From an uncultured SAR86 cluster bacterium (GTDB lineage Bacteria; Pseudomonadota; Gammaproteobacteria; Magnimaribacterales; D2472): a stretch of 64,000 nucleotides of DNA. The stretch is taken from the NCBI GenBank assembly GCA_902582355.1, contig CACHRR010000001.1:255749-319748 (forward strand). Direction: 5' to 3'. Shown here piece after piece: positions 53,679-62,411 of the stretch (position 1 is its first letter; each line of letters starts with the position of its first letter). Below the pieces are notes generated by a model, which was given only the letters and a program-made list of their open reading frames with translations, was not told the DNA's origin and did not search any database. The position numbers and the translations under genes are program-made.

Positions 53679-54851
53679 ATGTTTAAGTTTAAAGTATATA
53701 ACAGCATTGCAGAAGAGGGCATTAAAGAGCTTTTAGATAATGGTTTTCAAAAAAATGATGATGAGCCAAATGCAATTTTGTTAAGAAGCCATAAGTTAGA
53801 TTGTAAAGATATGGATAATAACCTTAAATGTATTGCTAGGGCAGGAACAGGAACTAACAATATTCCTGTAGAAGAAGCGACTAAAAAAGGTATAGTAATA
53901 TTTAATACTCCTGGCGCAAATTCTAATGCAGTTAAAGAGTTAGTTCTATGTGGAATGTTACTCGCTTCAAGGGGAATTATTGAAGGTAGTCTTTTTACAA
54001 AATCCTTGGCTTCATCAAGTAGCACTTCTATTAACGACATGATGGAAAAGCAAAAAAAACAATACAAAGGTAATGAGCTAAAAGGTAAAACACTTGGCAT
54101 AATTGGTCTTGGCTCAGTTGGATCCTTGTTAGCACAAGCGGCAGAAGTTCTTGGAATGAAAATAATTGGCTATGATCCGTATATTTCTGTTGACGGAGCT
54201 TGGATGTTACCAAAAGAAGTTGAAAAGGCTGATGATATAAAATATCTTTTGCAAAATTCTGATTATGTTTCTCTCCATATTCCATTAAACAAAGATACAA
54301 AGCATTTCATATCAAAAGAAACTTTAAAGTTTTTTAAAAAAGGAATTAAGCTTATCAATTTATCAAGAGGAGATATAGTAAATAATTTAGACGTTATAAA
54401 TGCTTTAAATAATCAAATACTAAGTAAATTTATTACTGACTTCCCTACGAAGGAATTAATTGAAAGAGTATCAAAAAAAAATGATGTAATTCTTTTACCT
54501 CATTTAGGAGCAAGTACAAAAGAGGCTGAAATTAATTGCGCAATAACGGCTGCTCAGCAGACAAAAAATTTCTTATTAAATGGCGTTATTGTTAACTCAG
54601 TTAATTTTCCCAAAATTAAGCTAGGAAGAACTACTGAATTCAGGCTAGTAATTATTCACAAAGATGAACCTGGAGTAATTGGAAACATTGCTCAAGCAAT
54701 AGCTTCTGAAAATCTTAATATCAAAGACATGATTAATAAAAGTAGAAATGAAATAGCAATAACTTTGATTGACTTAGAGGATAACGTTTCTCAATATTTG
54801 ATGGATAAAATCAATAACATTGAAAATATTATTAACAGCAGAGTATGTTAA
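53679..54851 (+). CDS. serA: D-3-phosphoglycerate dehydrogenase (ACT-domain type)
   Basis: SerA starts serine synthesis by oxidising 3-phosphoglycerate. The 390 residues show the 2-hydroxyacid dehydrogenase pattern: ARAGTGTNNIPVEEAT, the NAD motif GIIGLGSVGSLLAQAAEVLG, catalytic Arg in NLSRGDIVNN, catalytic His in LLPHLGASTKEAE, then a C-terminal ACT domain (from about 318, HKDEPGVIGNIAQAIASENL) for serine feedback. It is shorter than E. coli SerA (410) and belongs to the compact group. It is divergent from the ABC gene. Another 2-hydroxyacid substrate cannot be excluded. Confidence 0.85.
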   Translation: MFKFKVYNSIAEEGIKELLDNGFQKNDDEPNAILLRSHKLDCKDMDNNLKCIARAGTGTNNIPVEEATKKGIVIFNTPGANSNAVKELVLCGMLLASRGIIEGSLFTKSLASSSSTSINDMMEKQKKQYKGNELKGKTLGIIGLGSVGSLLAQAAEVLGMKIIGYDPYISVDGAWMLPKEVEKADDIKYLLQNSDYVSLHIPLNKDTKHFISKETLKFFKKGIKLINLSRGDIVNNLDVINALNNQILSKFITDFPTKELIERVSKKNDVILLPHLGASTKEAEINCAITAAQQTKNFLLNGVIVNSVNFPKIKLGRTTEFRLVIIHKDEPGVIGNIAQAIASENLNIKDMINKSRNEIAITLIDLEDNVSQYLMDKINNIENIINSRVC

Positions 54852-55157
54852 TTTTTACGTGAAAACGTCATAATTTTTCGCCTATTGTAAGATCAATTAA
54901 AAATATATGTAAAATTTTATCTAAGTACTTGTCAACAGAAAAAAATAATGTTATTACAGTTACCTTTTAATCTAGTTTAAGATTGTTTAAAAACTATCAA
55001 TATTAACTTAAAACACTGATATTAGGTTATATTTGTTAAATTTGTTTAATTTTTGTACAAGTTACCAAAAACCTTTATTTATAGGCATTCGTTATGGTAT
55101 AAATAAAGTTATCCATAACTTTATCCACAGATTTTGTGGATAAAAATAGGTATAAAA
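54852..55157. other. AT-rich intergenic region with a DnaA-box cluster
   Basis: This 306-base gap is the longest non-coding stretch in the window. It is strongly AT-rich, contains no credible open reading frame, and ends with three DnaA boxes in 35 bases just before ung. One GATC is present (near 54892). It could be a replication origin or a DnaA-responsive regulatory region; neither dnaA nor mnmG is in the window. Confidence 0.6.
55109..55143. promoter_or_regulatory. Three clustered DnaA boxes
   Basis: TTATCCATA (55109-55117, one mismatch) and TTATCCACA (55121-55129, exact) are on the plus strand, and TTATCCACA (55135-55143, exact) is on the minus strand. The last two face each other, six bases apart from end to start... 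spacing 5 bases. The cluster starts 49 bases before the ung ATG. Confidence 0.8.
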
Positions 55158-55835
55158 ATGAAGAATAATCTATCTAATATAGAACTCCCAAAATCATGGA
55201 AGATGCAGCTTAAAATAGGCTCTCAGGATGATTTAATTTCAAAACCTTTAAATTTTATTAAGGATGAATTAAAAAAAGGTAAAAAAATTTCACCGTTTCC
55301 GAATGAAATTTTTAATGCATTCAATTATTGTAGTTTTTCAAATACAAAAGTTGTAATTTTTGGGCAAGATCCATACTTTCAAGTAAAAGTTGCAAATGGT
55401 TTGGCTTTTTCTGGAAAAAAGAACTCATCTATTCCTGCTTCTTTAAAGAATATTTACAAAGAAGTGAAAGATGACATTGGTTATCTTGTTAATAGAGACC
55501 CTTGCCTTAAAAATTGGGCTAAACAAGGTGTACTTTTGTTGAATAGCACTTTAACAGTTGAAGTGTCTAAACCTGGATCTCATTCAAACATTGGATGGAA
55601 TAAACTAATAGAGCGTGTAATTTCAGCTTTAAATAAAAAAAAGAATATCGTTTTTATTTTATGGGGTAGTCATGCTAAAAAATATCAAGGTGTAATTAAT
55701 TCTGCAGATAATTTAATATTAAAAAGTTCACATCCTTCTCCATTATCAGCTTATAGGGGTTTTTTTGGATGCAGGCACTTTTCAAAGTGTAATAATTATT
55801 TAAAAAAGAATAATATTGAAGAGATTAACTGGTAG
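55158..55835 (+). CDS. ung: Uracil-DNA glycosylase, family 1
   Basis: Ung removes uracil from DNA. I choose ATG at 55158 (MKNNLSNIELPKSW); the TTG at 55134 overlaps a DnaA box. The protein has 225 residues. The catalytic Asp71 lies in FGQDPY, and the second signature HPSPLSAYRGFFGCRHF is intact. The loop after GQDPY reads FQVKVANGLAFS where the family normally has HGPGQAHGLAFS, so two usual histidines are lost. Fold, length and the rest of the motifs support Ung. Confidence 0.9.
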   Translation: MKNNLSNIELPKSWKMQLKIGSQDDLISKPLNFIKDELKKGKKISPFPNEIFNAFNYCSFSNTKVVIFGQDPYFQVKVANGLAFSGKKNSSIPASLKNIYKEVKDDIGYLVNRDPCLKNWAKQGVLLLNSTLTVEVSKPGSHSNIGWNKLIERVISALNKKKNIVFILWGSHAKKYQGVINSADNLILKSSHPSPLSAYRGFFGCRHFSKCNNYLKKNNIEEINW

Positions 55836-55837
55836 CT

Positions 55838-56626
55838 TCACAAGATTTTGATAACTTGTGAGTTATTCTCTACGTCCTGCTCTGAATCTTTTTTGATAAT
55901 CCCATTAAAAATTTTCTTTGAATCGATCACTATAATCTCTCCAACAATTTTAATTTCTTGTATTTCTATAAATTCAATATTGGTAATAAAGGTACAGAAT
56001 TTTCTTCTAGTCAATCCAAGATAATGCATCCTTGCAACAATTTCTTGTCCTCTGTAACAACCTTTTTCAAAAGAGACTCTCAAATTATCATAATTTATTT
56101 CTATAGGTCTGTATTTTTTCACCTCATCAGGTTTTAGAAATAAATTACCAGCAAGTTTGTTTGCGGCATTCCATTCCAGTTGAGTTATTTCATCAGCTTT
56201 GAAGAAATCTTTATTTTCTATATTAATGCCAATATCGATTTGCTCGAAAGAGCATAAAGAATTGCTATCATTTTTTTTGATTAAATTACCAACTACAACA
56301 TCACTTGTATTCTTAAATCGAACATCAAAGAATTTAGCATATGGTTCTAGCTCTTTTATAAAAATTTCCGATAAGTTTTTGTTAATAATAATTTTAATTT
56401 GATTGTTCAATTTTGAGACAATAAAATCTGCCACAACATATCCTTTATGATCACAGATTGAAGAAAGTTGTGATTCTTTTTCATCTAAAGAGTTTATGTC
56501 TGAAGTCAATTGCCCTTGTAAAAATTCATTAACTTTGCCATCATCACCAATGACATCAATAACAATAAATTCAGATAACGTTGTAGATCCGAACCTTATA
56601 AAATTATTATCAATATCCTTTTTCAA
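55838..56626 (-). CDS. ygfZ: Folate-binding protein YgfZ (Fe-S cluster assembly)
   Basis: YgfZ is a tetrahydrofolate-dependent factor for maintaining some [4Fe-4S] proteins. The 262-residue protein is shorter than E. coli YgfZ (326) but has the diagnostic KGCYRGQEIVARMHYLG motif with the redox-active cysteine, as well as the N-terminal EFLQGQLTSDIN. It is divergent from sdhE with a 34-base gap, the arrangement seen in E. coli. Its clients may include Fe-S enzymes of this window such as SdhB, IspG and IspH. Confidence 0.93.
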   Translation of the reverse strand: MKKDIDNNFIRFGSTTLSEFIVIDVIGDDGKVNEFLQGQLTSDINSLDEKESQLSSICDHKGYVVADFIVSKLNNQIKIIINKNLSEIFIKELEPYAKFFDVRFKNTSDVVVGNLIKKNDSNSLCSFEQIDIGINIENKDFFKADEITQLEWNAANKLAGNLFLKPDEVKKYRPIEINYDNLRVSFEKGCYRGQEIVARMHYLGLTRRKFCTFITNIEFIEIQEIKIVGEIIVIDSKKIFNGIIKKDSEQDVENNSQVIKIL

Positions 56627-56660
56627 GTAAAATTGTCCTTATAAATTTATATTTTAACCA

Positions 56661-56918
56661 ATGACTAAAGAAATAAACAGAATTCAGTGGAAGTGCAGAA
56701 GAGGAATGAGAGAGATTGATTTGCTCTTGAGAGAGTTTTCAAACAAACATCTCAATGACTTAGACGAAACAGAGTTATCTATATTTGATGAAGTTTTGAA
56801 TTATGATGATCAAAAAATTTATGATTTTATATTTAAAAATGTAGGTTTAGATGATGCATCACACGAAAAATTCATTAAAACATATTTAAAAACATTTACA
56901 AAACAAGGAAACTTTTAG
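56661..56918 (+). CDS. sdhE: Succinate dehydrogenase assembly factor SdhE
   Basis: SdhE (YgfY, SDHAF2 family) promotes covalent FAD attachment to SdhA. The 85-residue protein has the family signature WKCRRGMREIDLLL with the RGMRE motif, followed by a four- to five-helix fold including LLNYDDQKIYDFI-like residues (VLNYDDQKIYDFIF). It serves the sdhA at 7.6 kb. The end of the gene holds a possible sigma-E promoter for rpoE. Confidence 0.95.
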   Translation: MTKEINRIQWKCRRGMREIDLLLREFSNKHLNDLDETELSIFDEVLNYDDQKIYDFIFKNVGLDDASHEKFIKTYLKTFTKQGNF

Positions 56919-56936
56919 AGATATTTCTTGTCTAGA
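56908..56936 (+). promoter_or_regulatory. Candidate sigma-E promoter of rpoE
   Basis: GAAACTT, 16 bases, TCTAGA resembles the sigma-E consensus GGAACTT-N16-TCTGA with one mismatch in the -35 and one extra base step in the -10. Autoregulation of rpoE is usual. It overlaps the sdhE stop, and the predicted leader to the ATG at 56956 would be only about 13 bases, which weakens the case. Confidence 0.4.
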
Positions 56937-56955
56937 TTAAAGGAAACATAATTAG

Positions 56956-57531
56956 ATGAAAAAAACTTCAAATGATATTGATTCCGAATTAATTAAGAAA
57001 GCAAAAGAAGGAAATATAGGAGCTTTTAATTTTCTAATGAATAAATACTATCCAAGAGTCTATGCTTCACTGTTTTCTTTTACTAAATCAAAAGAGGATT
57101 CTGAAGACCTTGCTCAACAAACTTTTATAAAAGTATGGGAACAAATCCAAACTTTTAGAGGCGATAGTGCATTCTTTACGTGGGTGTATAGAATAGCTAT
57201 AAATTTAGCAAAAAACTTTGTTTCAAGCTCGTCTTACAAAAAGCAAAGAATTAATACATCAATTGAACATTCTGACATAGAAATAAGCTCATTCGCTGAC
57301 CTAGAGTCTTTAGTAATTCATGATCAACACATGATAAAAATTAAAGACTTTGTATCAACTTTGCCTGAGTCACTTAAAACAGCATTCACTCTTAGAGAGG
57401 CTGAAGGAAAAAGCTATGAGGAAATAAGTATTATTACAAATACTCCAATAGGAACCGTAAGGTCAAGAATATTTAGAGCAAGAGAGTCGATAATTGAATA
57501 TATAAATACGGAGTTATTGAATAATGAGTGA
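56956..57531 (+). CDS. rpoE: Extracytoplasmic stress sigma factor RpoE (AlgU/sigma-24)
   Basis: This 191-residue ECF sigma factor matches RpoE (191 aa in E. coli). Region 2 shows FNFLMNKYYPRVYASLFSF and SEDLAQQTFIKVWEQI; the segment FRGDSAFFTWVYRIAINLAKN is typical of the RpoE group; region 4 has ESLKTAFTLREAEGKSYEEI and IGTVRSRIFRARESI. It overlaps the anti-sigma gene by eight bases and heads rpoE-rseA-degP, the envelope stress operon. Confidence 0.97.
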   Translation: MKKTSNDIDSELIKKAKEGNIGAFNFLMNKYYPRVYASLFSFTKSKEDSEDLAQQTFIKVWEQIQTFRGDSAFFTWVYRIAINLAKNFVSSSSYKKQRINTSIEHSDIEISSFADLESLVIHDQHMIKIKDFVSTLPESLKTAFTLREAEGKSYEEISIITNTPIGTVRSRIFRARESIIEYINTELLNNE

Positions 57532-58210
57532 CATAAATGAAAAAATTTCAGCTTTCTATGATGGAGAACTATCAGCCATTGAAGTGGATGATTTATTAAA
57601 CATCATTCAGAAAGATAAAAAATTACAAAAAAAATTATCATCATTCAGTATTATCGAAATGGCTATAAATACCGATTATAAAAAATCAAACTCGATCGAT
57701 ATTTTTAAAAATAAAAAAAGTAGTGTTTTTAAAAATATATGGTTAACACACTCCGTTACTGCTGCAGCTTCTGTTTTGTTAACTTTAACATTTTTAAATA
57801 ATACGGATTTTTCAAGAATGAACATTAGTTCTGATTCAGCCGAAAAGATCGCATCAGCAATTAGTAGCGTTGAAGCCCAAAATATGGCTAAAAATTCTGA
57901 AGAATATCTTGCAGATCATATAATGCAAGTAGTCAACAATCCAAAATATATGCAATCTAAAAATCCCATTGATTTAAAAAATATTGGTTATGAAAAAAAT
58001 ATACAAGATGGCTATAACTTTTCAAAAGGAAATGAACATTTTCAAATTCGTATTGAAAAAAGAAATTTTGGACTTAATAAAATAAGGTATTGGAAACATG
58101 AAAAAAAAATGATTTATCTTATTCCTCTTGGAGATGGTAGAGTTATAACTATATATGGAAAACTTTCTCTCAAATCTGCAATGAATATTGCAGATTCATT
58201 AATCAATTAA
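57524..58210 (+). CDS. rseA: Anti-sigma-E factor RseA/MucA with a possible RseB-like C-terminal domain
   Basis: The 228-residue protein begins like RseA/MucA (EKISAFYDGELSAIEVDDLL), has one membrane helix at about 74-92, and a periplasmic part. Residues about 125-150 resemble the MucA periplasmic tail (EEYLADH). Beyond the usual end there are about 75 extra residues in which NFSKGNEHFQIRIEK and GDGRVITIYGKLSLKSAMNI recall the C-terminal domain of RseB/MucB, which normally is a separate protein. No rseB gene follows. RseA function is well supported by position; the fusion is an inference from remembered motif patterns. Confidence 0.82.
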   Translation: MSDINEKISAFYDGELSAIEVDDLLNIIQKDKKLQKKLSSFSIIEMAINTDYKKSNSIDIFKNKKSSVFKNIWLTHSVTAAASVLLTLTFLNNTDFSRMNISSDSAEKIASAISSVEAQNMAKNSEEYLADHIMQVVNNPKYMQSKNPIDLKNIGYEKNIQDGYNFSKGNEHFQIRIEKRNFGLNKIRYWKHEKKMIYLIPLGDGRVITIYGKLSLKSAMNIADSLIN

Positions 58211-58222
58211 AGGCAAATTATT

Positions 58223-59620
58223 ATGAAGACTAACAGATTTATCCTTATTATTTGTCTTTTTGGTACTTTATCAAATTTTATAGATGGAAATTTACCTGAG
58301 AATATATCAGATTTAGTTGACCTTTCAGCACCAGCAGTTGTAAATATAACTGCAAAAAAAGAAGTATCTCAAAGATCAGCATATGGATATAGGGGTATAC
58401 CTGACGAAATGCTTGAAAGATTTGGAATTCCAAGAGAATTTAGAGAAATGCCTCAACAAAAAAGAGAATCCATCTCTTATGGTTCAGGTTTCATTCTAAA
58501 AGATAATTATATTTTGACGAACTTTCATGTAGTTGAAGATGCTACAGAGGTTTTGATATCACTCTCTGATAGAAGAGAATTTATTGCAAAGGTTATTGGA
58601 GTTGATCCATTATCTGATCTTGCTGTTCTTGAAGTTCAAGGTAAAGATTTACCCAATGTTAACATTGGCAATAGTGATAAATTAAAGGTAGGTGACTGGG
58701 TAATTGCTATTGGATCACCATTTAGTTTTGATTTTTCTGTTACTGCAGGAATAGTAAGCGCTAAAGGAAGAAGTATACAAAATAATAATATAGGTAATTA
58801 TGTTCCTTTTCTTCAAACTGATGTTGCAATAAATCCAGGAAATTCAGGCGGACCTTTATTTAATCTTGATGGAGAGGTTGTCGGCATTAATTCTCAAATC
58901 TATTCTAGAAGTGGTGGATATCAAGGTCTTGCTTTCGCGATTCCAATTAATGTTGCAATAGATGTTGCAGATCAAATCATAAATACTGGTGAAGTCTCTA
59001 GAGGATATTTAGGTGTGCGAATGAGTGAGGTTGACAGTGATCTTGCCGAGGCGCTTGGAATGAATAAGCCCTATGGAGCATTGATTAATGATGTTGAGGA
59101 GGCAGAATCTGCAGACTTAGCAGGATTAGTACCCGGTGATGTGATAATTGAATTTGATAGCAAACAAATTAAGTTTAGTAGTGACTTGCCTCATGTTGTT
59201 GGACAAATCAAACCAGATACAGAAGTTTCAGCTATTGTTATTAGAGACGGCAAAGAGATTGTTCTTGACTTTATTTTAGGAGAACTGCCGGTAAATAATG
59301 ACAACTTTATTCCTGCAAAAGCACAATCATCAAACGATCCCATTGGCTTAAAAGTTGCAGAAATTGACAGAGAAAATCCTTCAACATTAAGTTTACCAGA
59401 GGGTGTTATTGTCTCAAGGGTAGCTCCTGGATCTCCTGCGGATGGTAAAGTTAATAGAGGCGATTTAATTACAATGATCCAGCATAAAGGAAAAAAGTAT
59501 GCAGTTTTTAATGTTGAAGAATTTAACCAAGTTATTAAAACTTTTAAATCTAAAGATAAAATTGCAGTACATCTTCTTAGAAATGGTTCAAGATTAATTC
59601 AATCTATCTCTTTAAATTAG
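58223..59620 (+). CDS. degP: Periplasmic serine protease Do (DegP/MucD)
   Basis: A periplasmic chaperone-protease for misfolded envelope proteins, usually sigma-E controlled. A signal peptide of about 22 residues is visible. The triad is His102 (LTNFHVVEDA), Asp132 (DPLSDLAVLEV) and Ser208 (NPGNSGGPLF). Two PDZ domains follow (about 255-345, with GYLGVRMSEV, and 370-460, with GVIVSRVAPGSPAD). The 465 residues match MucD/DegP. It lies 12 bases after rseA; in Pseudomonas mucB and mucC come between. Confidence 0.95.
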   Translation: MKTNRFILIICLFGTLSNFIDGNLPENISDLVDLSAPAVVNITAKKEVSQRSAYGYRGIPDEMLERFGIPREFREMPQQKRESISYGSGFILKDNYILTNFHVVEDATEVLISLSDRREFIAKVIGVDPLSDLAVLEVQGKDLPNVNIGNSDKLKVGDWVIAIGSPFSFDFSVTAGIVSAKGRSIQNNNIGNYVPFLQTDVAINPGNSGGPLFNLDGEVVGINSQIYSRSGGYQGLAFAIPINVAIDVADQIINTGEVSRGYLGVRMSEVDSDLAEALGMNKPYGALINDVEEAESADLAGLVPGDVIIEFDSKQIKFSSDLPHVVGQIKPDTEVSAIVIRDGKEIVLDFILGELPVNNDNFIPAKAQSSNDPIGLKVAEIDRENPSTLSLPEGVIVSRVAPGSPADGKVNRGDLITMIQHKGKKYAVFNVEEFNQVIKTFKSKDKIAVHLLRNGSRLIQSISLN

Positions 59621-59674
59621 TAAATACTATTCTTTACTTATTTATGCAATTTGCTTGTAAAATAGCTGCAATTT

Positions 59675-61462
59675 ATGAAAAACATAAGAAATTTCTCTAT
59701 CATTGCACATATTGATCATGGCAAATCAACTCTGTCCGATAGATTAATAGAATATTGTGGTGGATTATCATCAAGAGAAATGGCAGATCAGATTCTTGAC
59801 TCAATGGATATTGAGAGAGAACGTGGAATTACTATTAAAGCACAAGCAGTAAGCCTTTCATTTAAAAAGGATGGTGATGAGTATCTACTTAATTTTATTG
59901 ATACTCCTGGTCATGTCGATTTTTCTTATGAAGTTTCTCGCTCATTATCCGCATGTGAGGGAGCTCTCTTAGTTGTAGATGGCTCTCAAGGTGTTGAAGC
60001 TCAAACATTAGCTAATTGTTACACAGCAGTTGAGGAAGGTTTAGAGGTATTACCTGTAATTAATAAGATAGATTTACCCCAAGCAGAACCAGATCGAGTA
60101 AAAAAAGAAATTGAAGAAATAGTCGGCATTAATGCATTTGATGCTCCATTAGTCAGTGCAAAGACAGGAGAAGGGATTGAAATTTTACTAAATGAATTAG
60201 TAACTAACATTCCATCTCCAGAAGGTGATCCTGACTCAAAGTTACAAGCTTTAATAGTTGATTCTTGGTTTGATTCATATTTGGGAGTTGTTTCATTGAT
60301 AAGAATAAAAAATGGGACAATAAAAAAAGGACAAAAGTTCACCATTCATTCCAATAATCAATCTTATATTGTTGATGATATAGGTATATTTTCACCAAAA
60401 AAAATATCCAAAAATCAACTTTCTGCAGGAGAAGTTGGTTATTTAGTTGCTGGTATAAAAGATATCAAAGGAGCTCCAGTTGGTGATACTTTGATAAGTG
60501 TCAATGATGGACCTATCGAAGCTTTACCTGGATTTAAAAAAGTTAATCCGAAAGTTTTCGCATCTATATTTACTTTAAATTCTGATGATTATGAAAAATT
60601 TAGGGATGCTTTATCAAAACTTATTCTAAATGATAGCTCTTTAATTTATGAGCCAGAAGTTTCTGATGCACTAGGTTTTGGTTTTCGTTGTGGATTTCTT
60701 GGAACACTACATATGGAGGTTGTAAGAGAAAGACTTGAAAGAGAATATGACCTAGATTTAATATCAACTGCGCCTTCGGTTGAATATGAAGTTTTAAAAA
60801 CTAATGGTACCATCATAAAATGTGACAACCCATCACAATTACCAACTCCAAATGAAATTGATGAGATAAGGGAACCAATTGTTAACACAACAATTATTTC
60901 TCCAAATGAATATATTGGAAATATTATCACCCTTTGTACTTCCAAAAGAGGTGTTCAAAAAGATATGAAGTATTTCGGTAATCAGGTATCTATTATCTTT
61001 GAAATGCCTTTATCTTCAGTAATTATTGATTTCTTTGATCAAATAAAATCATCAACTAAAGGATTCGCATCAATAGAATACTCATTAGTAGGATTTCAAA
61101 AATCAGACTTAACTAAAATAGACGTTCTTATAAATAATAATAAGGTTGATGCCTTATCTATGATTGTGCATAAGTCTTTTTCTATATCCAAAGCAAGAGA
61201 GATAGCAAAAAATCTTCAAAAGTTAATACCAAGACAGATGTTTGATGTCCCAATCCAGGTTGCTTTAGGTGCTAAAATTATTTCTAGAGAGACTGTTAAA
61301 GCATATAGAAAGAATGTCACTGCTAAACTTTATGGTGGTGACGTAACTAGAAAGATGAAATTATTAGAAAAGCAGAAACAAGGAAAGAAAAAAATGAAAC
61401 AACTCGGAAAAGTATCTATACCACAAGATGCATTTTTAAATTATTTTAACTCAGAGCAATAA
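59675..61462 (+). CDS. lepA: Elongation factor 4 (LepA)
   Basis: LepA is a ribosomal GTPase that helps translation and subunit biogenesis under stress. The 595 residues match the family (599). G motifs are [16 protein letters not shown], the switch I segment [28 protein letters not shown] and NKIDLP; the C-terminal LepA-specific domain ends with [20 protein letters not shown]. The lepA-lepB-rnc-era-recO order is conserved in gammaproteobacteria. Confidence 0.98.
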   Translation: MKNIRNFSIIAHIDHGKSTLSDRLIEYCGGLSSREMADQILDSMDIERERGITIKAQAVSLSFKKDGDEYLLNFIDTPGHVDFSYEVSRSLSACEGALLVVDGSQGVEAQTLANCYTAVEEGLEVLPVINKIDLPQAEPDRVKKEIEEIVGINAFDAPLVSAKTGEGIEILLNELVTNIPSPEGDPDSKLQALIVDSWFDSYLGVVSLIRIKNGTIKKGQKFTIHSNNQSYIVDDIGIFSPKKISKNQLSAGEVGYLVAGIKDIKGAPVGDTLISVNDGPIEALPGFKKVNPKVFASIFTLNSDDYEKFRDALSKLILNDSSLIYEPEVSDALGFGFRCGFLGTLHMEVVRERLEREYDLDLISTAPSVEYEVLKTNGTIIKCDNPSQLPTPNEIDEIREPIVNTTIISPNEYIGNIITLCTSKRGVQKDMKYFGNQVSIIFEMPLSSVIIDFFDQIKSSTKGFASIEYSLVGFQKSDLTKIDVLINNNKVDALSMIVHKSFSISKAREIAKNLQKLIPRQMFDVPIQVALGAKIISRETVKAYRKNVTAKLYGGDVTRKMKLLEKQKQGKKKMKQLGKVSIPQDAFLNYFNSEQ

Positions 61463-61463
61463 T

Positions 61464-62411
61464 ATGTTAACTGATCCGTTATTTATTGTTGGATTTATTG
61501 GACTTGCTATTTGTCTTTATAGCTGGATCAATTTTTCATTAAAAAATGACAATATCGAGCCTTTAGTTGTTAAATATATTTCAATTATAAGTTTTATATC
61601 AGGCGGTTCCATATTACTGAGCATTTTTTATAATTCTGGAAATTTAGACATTGTATTGCTAGTTGGATCTGTGATTGCTTTTGTTGTTATGACTCTTGGA
61701 TATCTTTTAAAGAATATGGAAATATCATCAACTGCAAGAGGATATTTCATACCAATTTTCATTATTTTTGTTATTAGAGCCTTTTTATATGAACCTTATC
61801 AAATCCCATCTGGTTCAATGGAACCCCAATTAAAGAAAGGAGATTTTTTGCTTGTAAACAAATTTGCATATGGTTTAAAAGTTCAAAGAATAGGATTACC
61901 GAAATTTCTTAAAAAAGATCCAGAATATGGTGACGCTGTTGTAATAATCCCTGAACATAATCCTGTCCCTTATATCAAAAGATTGATTGGCAAGCCTGGT
62001 GATGTCATTAGGCTTATAAATAAGCAAATATACATTAATGGAAAGATATTGCAGAGAGATTTTATTGAGTCTGAAGAAATTATTCTCAAAAAAAGATATA
62101 GGTACAGCGATGGAAGTATTGAGACACAAGAAACAGAAGCTATTGGAGATTTGTTTTCTGAAAAAATTGGAAATGCAGAATATGTCATTAGAAATACAAG
62201 AGGTCAAAATCAACAGTATCCTCAGGAATGGACAGTTCCTAAGGGTCATTATTTTGTCATGGGGGATAACAGAGATAATTCTAATGACAGCACCAAAGAT
62301 GTAGGATTTGTACCAAGAGAAAATTTTTTTGGAAGAGCAGACTATTTATGGATGTCATGGGAATGTTGGACGTGCATACCTTCCTTTAAAAAAGTTGGAA
62401 AAATCAAATAA
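61464..62411 (+). CDS. lepB: Signal peptidase I
   Basis: LepB cleaves signal peptides of exported proteins. Two to three N-terminal hydrophobic segments (about 5-22, 37-57 and 64-85) anchor it, followed by the periplasmic catalytic domain: the nucleophile Ser in IPSGSMEPQLKKGDFLLVNK, the catalytic Lys in YIKRLIGKPGDVI, and box E GDNRDNSNDSTKDVGFVP. The 315 residues match E. coli (324). It is one base from lepA and overlaps rnc by one base. Confidence 0.97.
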   Translation: MLTDPLFIVGFIGLAICLYSWINFSLKNDNIEPLVVKYISIISFISGGSILLSIFYNSGNLDIVLLVGSVIAFVVMTLGYLLKNMEISSTARGYFIPIFIIFVIRAFLYEPYQIPSGSMEPQLKKGDFLLVNKFAYGLKVQRIGLPKFLKKDPEYGDAVVIIPEHNPVPYIKRLIGKPGDVIRLINKQIYINGKILQRDFIESEEIILKKRYRYSDGSIETQETEAIGDLFSEKIGNAEYVIRNTRGQNQQYPQEWTVPKGHYFVMGDNRDNSNDSTKDVGFVPRENFFGRADYLWMSWECWTCIPSFKKVGKIK

